Shown: positions 16,707 to 25,475, counted from the stretch's first letter. The stretch is DNA of 64,000 nt from Cytophagales bacterium (GCA_027317105.1 DAHVFH010000156.1:1-64000); one strand, 5' to 3'. Made by a program: numbers and translations. The notes: generated by a model not told the origin, from the sequence alone.

Positions 16707-17546
16707 TTATGACCCGCAATTTTCGCAATTGGGGTTCTCATCGGCAGTTCCGCAAAGGTTGGTAACGATCTGTTTTGCACGGTGGACCGCATAAGGTGTA
16801 ACCTGTCGCTGCCATGCACCAACTTGTGGTGACCAGTGAAAGCCATTGCTCTTAAGCTCATGCCTGACCTTTTCAGAAGGCTTGTCAGGGAAGAATATCT
16901 GTACTCTGTTGTCTTCCATGTTTGTAAGGATCCGAACGTTGTTGATCGTAACCTCAGAAGTTTTCATGGATTCCTTCTTTTCGAGTTCCGTTATCCGCTC
17001 CTTTATCCTGGTCATGTTTGCGTTGTTGTTGGTCAATCTATATGAGGCAAAGCCAATACGGCCACAGTAGTCGGGTGTCAACAATTTCCAAGCGTACGCA
17101 TCTGTTATTTTGTCGTTGTAGGCAATCAGCTTTTCTACTTTCTGGTTATCCGTGAGCTTTTTGTTCTTGACAATCTTGTTGCACCCTTTCATAAGCTCCT
17201 GAAGTTCTTGCAGCCCTTCGAGTTTTTCCTTTAAGCGCTCAAGGGCTTGTGGATCGTCAGAACTGATTGAATGGTTGGCTTCCATTGACTCAAGCCTGGA
17301 TTCATAGTAGTCGGCTTTTTGTTTGGTCTCTACGGCCTTGTCCATGGTGGCATGGATTTTCTTTCTGTAGTTCCGGTCGCTCTTTTCTGAATGATGGCCG
17401 ACAAGTATCGGTTGGCCGAATGGGATGACACTTGCCATTTTCCGGGAGTGTTCAAAAAGGCGTTCTGCTTCGCGCTTGCTTTTTTCTGCACGTTCCGCAA
17501 GGCGTTCCATGATCCTTGCTTTTCTTTCTTCATAATCTGATTTCAT
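16707..17546 (-). CDS. DUF3560 domain-containing protein
   Basis: A 279-residue protein beginning MKSDYEERKARIMERLAERA. The N-terminal part is a long coiled-coil of charged residues, then IPFGQPILVGHHSEKSD with a His pair (about residues 41-57), the conserved block of DUF3560 proteins found on Bacteroidetes conjugative transposons and plasmids. The C-terminal domain (about 195-265) has RVQIFFPDKPSEKVRHELK and a WSP...WQRQVT motif. The molecular role is unknown; co-occurrence with ParB-like and JAB proteins suggests a function in element maintenance. The start has an A-rich upstream region (AACAC ATG). Confidence 0.75.
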   Translation of the reverse strand: MKSDYEERKARIMERLAERAEKSKREAERLFEHSRKMASVIPFGQPILVGHHSEKSDRNYRKKIHATMDKAVETKQKADYYESRLESMEANHSISSDDPQALERLKEKLEGLQELQELMKGCNKIVKNKKLTDNQKVEKLIAYNDKITDAYAWKLLTPDYCGRIGFASYRLTNNNANMTRIKERITELEKKESMKTSEVTINNVRILTNMEDNRVQIFFPDKPSEKVRHELKSNGFHWSPQVGAWQRQVTPYAVHRAKQIVTNLCGTADENPNCENCGS

Positions 17547-17589
17547 ATGTGTTTATTTATTGGTTAAAACTTTATTTTATTTTTATTTA

Positions 17590-17961
17590 CTATGCTGCTT
17601 TGTCGAATGGAATGACCTTGCACTTTTTGGGACGGGTCAACTCGTAGCGGTGTGCCTTGAGTTCGTTCCTCGCCTCCGTGTCCCACACATCGCAGCCGGC
17701 ATCAAGGTTTGTTAAGTACTTGACGTGCTCTTGTATTTCATCATCGTAGTAAAACCGGATATCGAGATAAATCCCTGCATCGTGCGGGCACTGAATTATT
17801 TTAAATCGTGTACCTGACGGGTTATTGCCAAACACTCTTTGAAGCTGGTGGATCAAAGCATTTGCTTCTATCCTGGCCATGCTCTCATAATCCTTATTGC
17901 CCACCTGAGCGCACGGCTCATCGTTCGGGGTCGTCTGTACCAAGTCCATGTAGTCTCTCAT
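17590..17961 (-). CDS. Conserved hypothetical protein of the accessory operon (123 aa)
   Basis: A 123-residue protein beginning MRDYMDLVQTTPNDEPCAQV, with a mid region FKIIQCPHDAGIYLDIRFYY and a C-terminal block RPKKCKVIPFDKA. I do not recognise a named domain. It lies between the ParB-like and DUF3560 genes on the same strand, with about 43 bases to the latter. It probably belongs to the same accessory operon. Confidence 0.6.
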   Translation of the reverse strand: MRDYMDLVQTTPNDEPCAQVGNKDYESMARIEANALIHQLQRVFGNNPSGTRFKIIQCPHDAGIYLDIRFYYDDEIQEHVKYLTNLDAGCDVWDTEARNELKAHRYELTRPKKCKVIPFDKAA

Positions 17962-18008
17962 AAATTTTTGTTTTAATGTTTAGTGTGTTAAGTGATTGAA
18001 AAAAGAAA

Positions 18009-18025
18009 GGGGGCTTTTGGCCCCC
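18009..18025 (-). terminator. Terminator after the ParB-like gene
   Basis: GGGGGC-TTTTG-GCCCCC forms a GC stem with a 5-base loop. On the minus strand it is followed by a T-rich tract (CCCTTTCTTTTTTC). It lies about 24 bases after the stop of the ParB-like gene, so that transcript may end here and the two downstream genes may need their own promoter or readthrough. Confidence 0.75.
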
Positions 18026-18048
18026 GGTAATTTTTAGTTTGTTGTATT

Positions 18049-19851
18049 TTACTTCATCTCCTTCAGCTTCGCTTTCAGGTGGTCTGAGATTTCACTTGCA
18101 TAGTGTTCCACCGTGCCATCCTTTTTGCGTTTCATCCCAATGCGGAAAGCCATCTTTGAAAGCTCATCGAGCGGCTGTGCCTTTAGGAAACCAACTTTGT
18201 CTTTCGCTTTGATCGCCTGGTGCAATAGGGGATACCCTTCTTCTGCATTTTTGATCAAATTGGAAATCGCTTTAAGCCTCTCTTTTTCTTTTTTGGCAAG
18301 GTCTTTTACCTGTGCGTTTTCTTGTTGGTGCTGCTCTTTCCTTGCTTCGAAAGCATCTTTAAGGAACGGTTTGAATTCAATGCCAAGGCTTGTGCCGTGA
18401 ATAAGCAAATTGTCATCTTCGGCTTCCCGGTGTACAATCCCTTTATCGTCCGGACAAAGGTTTTCCAAAAGGATCAGCGTGCGAAGGAATGTTACCATCG
18501 AAGCCTTTCCTTGTTTTTCTATATAGGTCAGGAACTCATCGATCCAGTCGTGCATGTAGGAGCTTTCCGAATCTGTTTTGAAACCACAGGCTTTGGCAGC
18601 TTCCAGCGCCCTTGAGGATCCACGCCCTGCCATGATCTTTATCAGGTAGGCAAGTTCAAACTCATTATTGGTGGCATTTTTTACCGATGCAGCTTTGTCA
18701 AGGAATGCTTTTCGCGCTGTATGGTAATCTTGAGTTTCTTCTTTTACCCTTCTGTTTTCAAGCCTTCTCGAAAGTGTTTCTGACGGCTTTTCATTTTCCG
18801 GTACTTCGCTAACCTTTTTATTTTCTTCCTGGTTTTTGAAATGCACTTTGCAAGACTTGTCTGAGCAGATCATGACTGCCTGTTCTGGCCAGTTGTGCTC
18901 TTTGATAAAACCAACACTCACTGTCTGGCACTCATCCGCTTTGGATACCATCCTCCATTTATTGCACGAAAGTTCTCCCTGATATGGATATGAACTGTTG
19001 CTCACAAGTGGGCAATCTGCTTTCTTCAAATTGAATTGTGCAAGCAGGGCTTTGTTCTGAAGTGCCACGAAGACATTGGTTTTGTTTATGAAACATTTCT
19101 GGTCCATACATTTTGCCTCAGTGGTTACACAAGCAAAGAGTTCTGTGTTGGCACCACTTTGTTTAGGGCATTTGTTACATGCTCCTGCTTTCGGGACAAG
19201 CTGCTCATCGTTGACATCAAAGACTGCCTCGCTCAGCGCACAAAGGATACGCTGGTTCATATAATCTTTTAGGTCTTGCGGATGGTTGAAATACTGGAAG
19301 CCCTTTTCTTGCTGGATTACTTCTTCAATGGCTTTGTTCTGGTGTTCCTTTTTGAATACACAAAGGATCAAAGCGTGGCCAAGTTGCATAGTTCCGGAAC
19401 GGAACAACTCTTTTGCTTTTGATGCCAGGTTATTTAGTGCAAGGCGCTCATGGATATACTTTAACGATTTGCCCACCTGCAAGGAAATTTGTTGCTCGGT
19501 CAGCAGCTCTGACAAGCGCAGAAAACTATCGCACTCATCCAATGGGTGGATATCCTCGCGCTGAACATTTTCGATAAGCATCACCTCTTTGAATTCAGTG
19601 TCGCTGAGTTCTTTGACAGTGCAGGGGACTTCTGAAAGCCCTGCTATTGTTGCTGCCCTTAACCTTCTCTCACCGATCGCGAGTTCATAATGGTTGGGCT
19701 TACCATTTTTTCTGACGGTCAGGTTTTGCAGGATGCCGTGTGTTTTGATCGACTCGGCAAGTTCGTTCAGCTTGACCGGATCGAATACTTTTCGATCATT
19801 TAGGCCGGTGATGGTGATCTCATGGATCGGGATGTTCATTGTAGTTTGCAT
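18049..19851 (-). CDS. ParB/RepB/Spo0J family partition-like protein (600 aa)
   Basis: The N-terminal ParB domain (about residues 5-110) has the signature IGERRLRAA, the CTP/phosphate-binding motif of ParB proteins, and VMLIENVQREDIHPLDE. A helix-turn-helix follows (LTEQQISLQVGKSLKYIHER). A Cys-rich zinc-finger-like region (CNKCPK...CVTTEAKCMDQKC, about 225-260) and a long Lys/Glu-rich C-terminal half are typical of the long ParB-like proteins on Bacteroidetes integrative elements. It probably binds element DNA for maintenance or regulation. The upstream gene ends only 4 bases before its start. Confidence 0.85.
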   Translation of the reverse strand: MQTTMNIPIHEITITGLNDRKVFDPVKLNELAESIKTHGILQNLTVRKNGKPNHYELAIGERRLRAATIAGLSEVPCTVKELSDTEFKEVMLIENVQREDIHPLDECDSFLRLSELLTEQQISLQVGKSLKYIHERLALNNLASKAKELFRSGTMQLGHALILCVFKKEHQNKAIEEVIQQEKGFQYFNHPQDLKDYMNQRILCALSEAVFDVNDEQLVPKAGACNKCPKQSGANTELFACVTTEAKCMDQKCFINKTNVFVALQNKALLAQFNLKKADCPLVSNSSYPYQGELSCNKWRMVSKADECQTVSVGFIKEHNWPEQAVMICSDKSCKVHFKNQEENKKVSEVPENEKPSETLSRRLENRRVKEETQDYHTARKAFLDKAASVKNATNNEFELAYLIKIMAGRGSSRALEAAKACGFKTDSESSYMHDWIDEFLTYIEKQGKASMVTFLRTLILLENLCPDDKGIVHREAEDDNLLIHGTSLGIEFKPFLKDAFEARKEQHQQENAQVKDLAKKEKERLKAISNLIKNAEEGYPLLHQAIKAKDKVGFLKAQPLDELSKMAFRIGMKRKKDGTVEHYASEISDHLKAKLKEMK

Positions 19852-19855
19852 AGTT

Positions 19856-20101
19856 TTAAAAGTTTAATTGAATTTGATTTTTAGAAATTTTTGTTTGACT
19901 AAAAGGTTTATTGTTGAAGCTCGCAAGGATGAAGCGTGTCGCATCCTCAAAATCGTATGCCGCACTTTTCAGCTTCAGGTAATTGACTGCCTTGAAATGA
20001 TTAGGGCCAATCTCTTCGATCAGCCCTATCAGGTTTCCTTCTGGCGTTCTCAGCTCGGTAACCTTGTCATCGAACAGAGATTTGGATTTGAAGTAGTTCA
20101 T
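19856..20101 (-). CDS. Small hypothetical protein upstream of parB-like gene (81 aa)
   Basis: An 81-residue protein, MNYFKSKSLFDDKVTELRTP..., with the block GLIEEIGPNHFKAVNYLKL. It ends 4 bases before the ParB-like start codon and begins 47 bases after the RadC-like gene, so the three are probably one operon. Similar short proteins accompany parB on such elements, but I cannot name the family. Confidence 0.6.
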   Translation of the reverse strand: MNYFKSKSLFDDKVTELRTPEGNLIGLIEEIGPNHFKAVNYLKLKSAAYDFEDATRFILASFNNKPFSQTKISKNQIQLNF

Positions 20102-20148
20102 TGCATATTGTTATTATTCATTTTGATTACAATTGGAACTTTTATGGC

Positions 20149-20628
20149 TTAACACAAGCCTTCGTCTGCGAAGGAATAGTAACCTTCATTAGTAACTATT
20201 ATGTGGTCGCTGACTTGTATTTCAAGAAGTTTTCCTCCCTCTTTTATTTTCTTTGTCAGGTCGATGTCCTGCTGGGAGGGTCTGAGGTTTCCGGAGGGGT
20301 GGTTATGTGCTACTATGATTGACGAGGCCAGGCCCCGGAGCGCTGCGATGAATATCAGCTTGGGATCTGCAACTGTCCCCGCTACTCCACCGCTGGACAC
20401 ATCGTACACGGCGAGGACGCGGTTTGCACGGTTAAGCAGAAGAACCTTAAACTCTTCATGCAGTTCAATTGTGTTCTCGTTCCAGAGCGACTTCAAGATG
20501 CTGTAGGCATCGCGTGAAGACGTGATTTTTGGGCGAAGGCTGGGCGATACTTTTGATTTGTACACGAGCTGCACTTCTGCAACTGAGAACATTTCATTTT
20601 GTGTGATACCTGCATTTTCATTTTTCAT
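20149..20628 (-). CDS. RadC-like JAB domain protein
   Basis: Starting at ATG 20628 (MKNENAGITQNEMF), this gives 159 residues. The JAB1/MPN-type metal site is visible as AHNHPSGNLRPSQQDIDLT (HxH...SxxD), preceded by FKVLLLNRANRVLAVYDVS and followed by DHIIVTNEGYYSFAD. These are hallmarks of the short RadC-like proteins found on mobile elements. The exact role is unknown despite the RadC name. Longer starts up to 20724 would read into the structured leader upstream and are unlikely. Confidence 0.85.
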   Translation of the reverse strand: MKNENAGITQNEMFSVAEVQLVYKSKVSPSLRPKITSSRDAYSILKSLWNENTIELHEEFKVLLLNRANRVLAVYDVSSGGVAGTVADPKLIFIAALRGLASSIIVAHNHPSGNLRPSQQDIDLTKKIKEGGKLLEIQVSDHIIVTNEGYYSFADEGLC

Positions 20629-20652
20629 GATTTTTAGTTTAAGGTTGTACAT

Positions 20653-20843
20653 TGATTTATGCCCAATGCAATGCGGGTTTTTTCCTGACCGGAAAGGGGA
20701 GAGGGGATTCGCGCGTAAGTCCAAAAGGAAACGGAATAAATGGGAAGGCAGGCCGTAGGCAGGTGCCCGTTTATGCCGTAGTCTTTTGGACGCAGTCAGG
20801 AAAAGCTTGCCTCAAGCGTAAACCCGACCTTTAGCATAAATCA
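20653..20843. ncRNA. Long imperfect hairpin upstream of the radC-like gene
   Basis: Five collinear inverted segments nest over 191 bases: TGATTTATGC (20653) with GCATAAATCA (20834); CGGGTTT (20674) with AAACCCG (20820); TTTTCCTGAC (20680) with GTCAGGAAAA (20795); GTCCAAAAG (20719) with CTTTTGGAC (20783); and CGGAATAAATGGG (20732) with CCCGTTTATGCCG (20766, 11 of 13 paired). On the minus strand it lies directly before the radC-like start, so it may be a structured leader RNA; it could also be a DNA site. The rest of 20629-21036 holds no recognised gene. Confidence 0.5.
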
Positions 20844-21036
20844 GTGATACAACTACACTATGGCTTTTTAATTTGGGGTATTATGGAATTCGGGGTGCTT
20901 CACTAAACGGATTGATTAGAATTACACTTGGGATTTCCGATAATTACTTAACGATTTCAGTCACGATGGTTTTTGCTTAATTTGTTACATTGAATTCAGA
21001 TTCAATCGTATAGGTCAATCAGACGACTGAAAGGGC

Positions 21037-21861
21037 ATGGGACAAAAGATCGTTTACATAGATTGGAATTTGTACTCCATCCTTAAAAATCCAACTCTTA
21101 AACCACATTCCATTTTAAAGGAGTTTCTTATCGCCAATCGGACTAAAATAAAACAGGTTTATTCCCCAGCACACTTGGGAGATTTAGACCAGACGTCCGA
21201 CCACTTTGCAGACAAAAGAATTCAAGACTTAAAGTACTTATCGCAACAGACAAATGATTTTTGCATCGTAAATTATTTTGGATCAGCAGATGTCGTTTTC
21301 GAAACGAGGAACGCACTAGAATTCTACGAAACCAATAAAACAGATAATTCTACTTCAATAATCCAGGCACTTGATAATGGAAGAAAAATAATTACCGACA
21401 ACTATGGACAAATAAGAGATGAGATAATAAGGAGTCATTTTAAAACAGAGCCGAGTGAAATCTGCAATTTCTCAAAAGAGCAGTTGAACGAACTGATTAA
21501 GATGATTAAGCTTGCCAACTCACTTGACGAATTTCTCAAATTTGGATTAAAACTTCGTACTCATTCTGTCGATAAGTTAAGTCAAATTGACGTTTACTTT
21601 ACTGCATATACAACCTTGGACTTGATAAGTTTTTTTCCTGACTCAATGTTGGAAAAGGGCGACTTTGAGAACTTAAAGAATGATGCGTTCCACTCAGCCT
21701 ATGGTTCACTATGTGACGCATTTATAACTAACGACAATAAATGCTTTCACAAATCCAAATTTCTCTTTAACTATTTTGAAAGCAAGGCCAGATTAATTAG
21801 AACTTGTAAGATAAAAGACACGAGCAAATTGAGTGAGGACTTAGATAGAATCTTTGATTAA
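21037..21861 (+). CDS. Putative PIN-like nuclease domain protein (274 aa)
   Basis: A 274-residue protein starting MGQKIVYIDWNLYSILKNP. The early acidic residue in a hydrophobic strand (IVYID) and the late CDAFITNDNKCFHKSKFLFN resemble the first and last acidic motifs of PIN-domain ribonucleases, and the middle is helical with conserved-looking Asp/Glu. The family was not identified with certainty. It is the first of three plus-strand genes inserted into the otherwise minus-strand accessory block, followed by a small unknown and an AlbA_2-RRM protein. An RNA-cleaving defence or toxin role is inference. Confidence 0.5.
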   Translation: MGQKIVYIDWNLYSILKNPTLKPHSILKEFLIANRTKIKQVYSPAHLGDLDQTSDHFADKRIQDLKYLSQQTNDFCIVNYFGSADVVFETRNALEFYETNKTDNSTSIIQALDNGRKIITDNYGQIRDEIIRSHFKTEPSEICNFSKEQLNELIKMIKLANSLDEFLKFGLKLRTHSVDKLSQIDVYFTAYTTLDLISFFPDSMLEKGDFENLKNDAFHSAYGSLCDAFITNDNKCFHKSKFLFNYFESKARLIRTCKIKDTSKLSEDLDRIFD

Positions 21862-21938
21862 AAACCAACGTTGCGGTTATGTGACGGTTGGAAAATTTTG
21901 GGTACAAGGCTTACTTTGATAAATATCAGCGAAAATTT

Positions 21939-22193
21939 ATGGCGAACACAAAAGACTACACATTAGAAAAAGACCGATTCATTAAGATTGATGTCATTCG
22001 ATTGAACGGTAAAAAGGCTACTTGCAATCTTCACACTGGAGTAGGGGCATATGAGATTACAATGAACAGACAAGCTTACGATGAGCTTTGCTTGCAAGGT
22101 TTTTTTAACTCTGGGCAAGGCCAACACACTTCATCTGAAGCGATCAACGGGTCTGAGGTTTATACCCTGAAGAATGCGATGCTTACGGCGTAA
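21939..22193 (+). CDS. Small hypothetical protein (84 aa)
   Basis: With ATG 21939 this is MANTKDYTLEKDRFIKIDVI..., 84 residues, with the block THTG-like HTGVGAYEITMNRQAYDEL and an acidic/polar C-terminus. The family is unknown. It lies between the PIN-like gene and the AlbA_2-RRM gene in the same direction. The frame is open further upstream to a TTG at 21888, but that start lacks a good context. Confidence 0.5.
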   Translation: MANTKDYTLEKDRFIKIDVIRLNGKKATCNLHTGVGAYEITMNRQAYDELCLQGFFNSGQGQHTSSEAINGSEVYTLKNAMLTA

Positions 22194-22207
22194 GCCTTCA
22201 AAATCAC

Positions 22208-22215
22208 TATCTTTG
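22208..22215 (+). promoter_or_regulatory. Possible Bacteroidetes -7 promoter element (TAnnTTTG)
   Basis: TATCTTTG at 22208-22215 matches the Bacteroidetes -7 consensus TAnnTTTG and lies 34 bases before ATG 22250. A clear -33 TTG element at the usual distance was not seen. It would allow separate transcription of the AlbA_2-RRM gene. Confidence 0.3.
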
Positions 22216-22249
22216 GGACAGCTATTTGCATGCAAAAGAATTAACTAGA

Positions 22250-24055
22250 ATGGATGAATTGCTGAAATTAAAGGAACGGGTCGACATTGCCATAGAGATA
22301 GGTGAAAGTTATTACCGTGAATTCAAAAGTGCTTTAGAGGGACCAGCCGGCAATAAAACTGCAAGAGATTTAAAGGAGATATGCTATGACATCGCAAAAA
22401 CACTGGTTGCTTTTGCAAATGCTGATGGTGGCGAACTCTTTGTCGGGATTGAAGATAATAATGCCATTAGCGGGATACCACACAATGAAGATAAGATTTC
22501 GGCGATTCTTGGCGCTCCTGAAAACTACGTTATAAAAGAGACACCGTTACCATTGAAAAGGGCATCCATTATTGATTACCATGGAAAACAAATTGCTTAT
22601 TTCTCTGTTGAAAAAGGCTCAAAATTTGTCCACTTGACTTCTAAAGGTGAATGCTTTCAGAGAAAAGACAGAGAATCCGTTCCGACAGCCTCTGAATTGA
22701 TTCGGTTTGCAAGAGAAGAGGAAATTTCAAGGGAATATGACAGGCAATTTGTTGATTTGGCAAGTGTCAGCGACTTAGATTTAAGTCTAATCTTGTCGAT
22801 TTCACAAACCATTTCTAAAACAATGTCTCCCGAGAAGTTCTTGCAATACTTGGAACTTGCCGAGTTTGATGGAACCCGTTTAAGACTGCGCAGGGCTGCT
22901 CTACTTTTATTTGCAAAAAATCCTTCTAAGTGGCATCCTCGTTCACAGGTTAGAATTTTAAGGGTAAAGGGAATAGAGGAGAAAACCGGTGAGAAATTTA
23001 ATGTCTCCGAAGCAGGGGAAGCAAATGGAAATATCTTTCAACTAATTGAAAATAGTTGGGAATTACTAAGGCCACATTTGACTGAAACAAGGTTTTCGAA
23101 AGATGCAATTTTTAAAACTCAAATTATTTATCCTGAATTAGCTTGTAAAGAAGCGCTTATTAATGGCATCACTCATAGAGACTACAGTTTAGAGGGTAGA
23201 GGAATCGAAGTTAAAATATTTGATGACAGGCTTGAGATTTTAAGCCCAGGCAAATTGTTATCTTCAATCACAATTAAGGATTTAGAAGAACTAAAGGGTG
23301 TACACCAATCACGAAATACATATATAGCACGGGTATTAAGGGAGAGTGGATACATTCGAGAACTTGGTGAAGGGATAAGGAGAATTTTCGAGTTAATGCA
23401 AACTAACGATTTAGTAAAACCTAAAATCGAATCACCCAACAAATCATTTATTGTTTCTCTGTTTTACAAATTTGCTTATTCAAAAGAGGAGAAAATTTGG
23501 CTTGACAATTTTGAACACTTGAATTTATCTCGAGAGCAAAAAACAGTTGTGAGGCTAGGTATTAATGGAAGACTTGTTTCAACAAAAGAAATATTCGAGC
23601 AAGTAGGAATTGTCAGTGAAGACTACTACAGACAACTAATTGAATCTTTACGAAAGTTGGGAATTCTTCAAAACAAATTATCTCAAATTCAAGTAACAAA
23701 TCAGCGGAAGCTCTATGATAACTCACGAAAAGCAGTTCCAAGATTTGAAATATCACTGCCGTTAAAATCAAAAGTAAAACCACCTACTCAAATTGACATT
23801 GAGACATCAGAGTATGCAAAGGTTTATATAACAAACATTCCTTTCGTTGTTACTGAAGCGGAAGTGGAGAGACTTTTTGAGCAATTCGGAGAAGTGTCTG
23901 ATATTTCTATACCAAGGGATTTTGTGACTGGAAATTCTCGTGGTTTTGGATTTATAGAATTTGAGAAAAAGGAAAATGCAATTAAAGCCATTAATCACAA
24001 AACACCAATAACAATTAAAGGTAGAAAGGTATTTATCCAAGAATATAAAAAATAA
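22250..24055 (+). CDS. AlbA_2 (Schlafen-like)/HATPase_c_4 protein fused to a C-terminal RRM
   Basis: Starting at ATG 22250 the product has 601 residues. The N-terminal AlbA_2 domain (about 10-150) shows YYREFKSAL, VAFANADGGELFVGIED and GECFQRKD. An HATPase_c_4 region follows (about 290-400) with EALINGITHRDYSLEGRG, LEILSPGKL and RELGEGIRRIF. A winged-helix-like segment (about 430-500) comes next. The last 79 residues (23816-24052) are a canonical RNA recognition motif: RNP2 VYITNI and RNP1 RGFGFIEF. AlbA_2/HATPase proteins are common putative transcriptional regulators or defence-linked proteins; an RRM tail is unusual. The product is probably cytoplasmic and nucleic-acid binding. Confidence 0.8.
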   Translation: MDELLKLKERVDIAIEIGESYYREFKSALEGPAGNKTARDLKEICYDIAKTLVAFANADGGELFVGIEDNNAISGIPHNEDKISAILGAPENYVIKETPLPLKRASIIDYHGKQIAYFSVEKGSKFVHLTSKGECFQRKDRESVPTASELIRFAREEEISREYDRQFVDLASVSDLDLSLILSISQTISKTMSPEKFLQYLELAEFDGTRLRLRRAALLLFAKNPSKWHPRSQVRILRVKGIEEKTGEKFNVSEAGEANGNIFQLIENSWELLRPHLTETRFSKDAIFKTQIIYPELACKEALINGITHRDYSLEGRGIEVKIFDDRLEILSPGKLLSSITIKDLEELKGVHQSRNTYIARVLRESGYIRELGEGIRRIFELMQTNDLVKPKIESPNKSFIVSLFYKFAYSKEEKIWLDNFEHLNLSREQKTVVRLGINGRLVSTKEIFEQVGIVSEDYYRQLIESLRKLGILQNKLSQIQVTNQRKLYDNSRKAVPRFEISLPLKSKVKPPTQIDIETSEYAKVYITNIPFVVTEAEVERLFEQFGEVSDISIPRDFVTGNSRGFGFIEFEKKENAIKAINHKTPITIKGRKVFIQEYKK

Positions 24056-24058
24056 CTG

Positions 24059-24155
24059 GCCAATTAAAAACGCAATTGGCTTCTATTCCACCTGTATTTG
24101 TAGCGGCTTGTTGAGAATGAAACAAATCAGGGAAGCTCTTAACTTCCCTGATTTG
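24059..24155. terminator. Convergent terminators between AlbA_2-RRM gene and the minus-strand gene
   Basis: GCCAATT (24059) pairs with AATTGGC (24074) just after the plus-strand stop codon. A stronger hairpin, AAATCAGGGAAG (24125-24136) with CTTCCCTGATTT (24144-24155), has a perfect 12-bp stem and a 7-base loop. It ends about 18 bases before the stop of the convergent gene. The second hairpin can terminate transcription in both directions. Confidence 0.7.
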
Positions 24156-24172
24156 GGTTTGAAAGAAAGGGA

Positions 24173-24433
24173 TTATTTTTTCCCTTTCTTGTCTTTTTTC
24201 TCTGGCACGTACTGATCGATTTCGATGTAGTGGGTTGCGCCAAATTCGCTGGCCTCTTTTCTTTGAACCACTTTCACGTTCAAATATTGTTTGCCCTCAT
24301 AGGTGTAAATGAGTTTCTTAACCTTTTCATCGCTTAAGATGTCCAGGTTGATTGCACCTTCGACAAGTGAGGCACCGAATTTTGCAGAAGCCTTGAGGTT
24401 TCCAGCGAGCATGATTTTTTCTGACTTTTCCAT
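24173..24433 (-). CDS. Conserved hypothetical protein (86 aa) of integrative elements
   Basis: With ATG at 24433 this is MEKSEKIMLAGNLKASAKFG..., 86 residues, preceded on its strand by an A-rich leader (AAAACAAC ATG). The central part is beta-rich (YLNVKVVQRKEA, HYIEIDQYVPE) and the tail is very basic (KKDKKGKK). The family is not recognised by name. The sequence starts with a soluble, cytoplasmic character. It is convergent with the AlbA_2-RRM gene. Confidence 0.6.
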   Translation of the reverse strand: MEKSEKIMLAGNLKASAKFGASLVEGAINLDILSDEKVKKLIYTYEGKQYLNVKVVQRKEASEFGATHYIEIDQYVPEKKDKKGKK

Positions 24434-25223
24434 GTTGTTTTTAATTTTAAGTGAAACATTAATTTTATATGCTTGTCGATTACGAACAGGCAATGGAAAC
24501 CTCCGAAGCGGATGGGTAGGAGGGGAGTGGGAATTGGTGCAAAAAAAGTCAGGAAGGGTTCCGCCTTAAAATGATAATGGAATACTACCCGCTATAAATG
24601 TTGCAACGCAAAAATGTTAGCGGGTGGAGATTTTATGTGGAAAGCCTTACTTTATTTGCCCCCAATGGAACGACTTTATTTTCGATTGAAGGTTCGAGAC
24701 ATTTGCGTATAAAAATGATGTGGGAACGAGAAATAAAACGGCAGGGTAAAAGTTAGAATGCACTCGAGAAAACGAGGGTTGTGCATAAAATTGTATTCCG
24801 GTGGTAATCTTGTTGAATCAACTAGACACGAAGGTGGAAAGGGAAAATTCAGTTTCAGATGATGAGGGCTTTTGAATGGGAGAGAGGTAAGAAAAGGTTT
24901 GGGGGATTAAGTTCTACATCGGAATATGGTTAGTGTGTCGGGGAAAATTATTAGGAAGGGAAGCGCAATCTTTTTTTGTAAATTCAAATTAGGGTAACGG
25001 CTTGCTGTTTGATTTTTATTGATGAAGGTTCGAAAAGGAAAAGAAGCCAGTTCAAACGAGGCAATGTGGTTTCGCAGGCTACTTTGGTTACAACACTTTT
25101 TAAAACGGCTCGCTAGTGTGGCCTTAGATCAACGATCGCGAGGGACGGAAGGGTATTGGGCCTTACAAGATTGAGGGCCGCTAATGGGGTCAATTCACAA
25201 AACGGAAAATAGGATACAAATTT
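24434..25223. other. 790-bp region without recognised genes
   Basis: The plus strand is purine-rich with many GGAAA and GGGAG runs, and no frame gives a protein-like product. GGTTCGA-containing segments recur: AAGGTTCGA near 24693 and GAAGGTTCGAAAAGGAAA near 25024, with a related GGTTCGAAAAGGAAA near 25587. No promoter, tRNA or clear hairpin array was identified. It may contain regulatory or transfer sequences of the element. Confidence 0.4.
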
Positions 25224-25475
25224 TTATGCTTCCAAGATCCTGTTGATATCTATTTTAATCCCTGCTAGCCTTCCGCTTTTTACGAGATAAACTAAATAGG
25301 GTGTTAAAAATCTGCCGGTGTATTGGCCGTGTTCAATACGAGAAATGGTACTCTGCTCGCAGACCAGCTTTTTAGTTGACAGGTCCTTGGCAACTGTTAC
25401 CTGTGATAGCTGGAGAGCTAGTCTGGCATCGTGAATGTTCTGCCCCAGTTTTTTGAAATTTACCACTAGATGCAT
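25224..25475 (-). CDS. XRE-family helix-turn-helix regulator (83 aa)
   Basis: An 83-residue protein consisting almost entirely of a Cro/CI-type HTH: KLGQNIHDARLALQLSQVTVAKD, then CEQSTISRIEHGQYTG, which carries the typical Sx(I/S)xxIExG recognition-helix pattern. It has an insertion (TKKLVCE) before the recognition helix. It is probably a DNA-binding regulator of the mobile element. It stands alone, with no partner gene within 200 bases. Confidence 0.7.
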   Translation of the reverse strand: MHLVVNFKKLGQNIHDARLALQLSQVTVAKDLSTKKLVCEQSTISRIEHGQYTGRFLTPYLVYLVKSGRLAGIKIDINRILEA

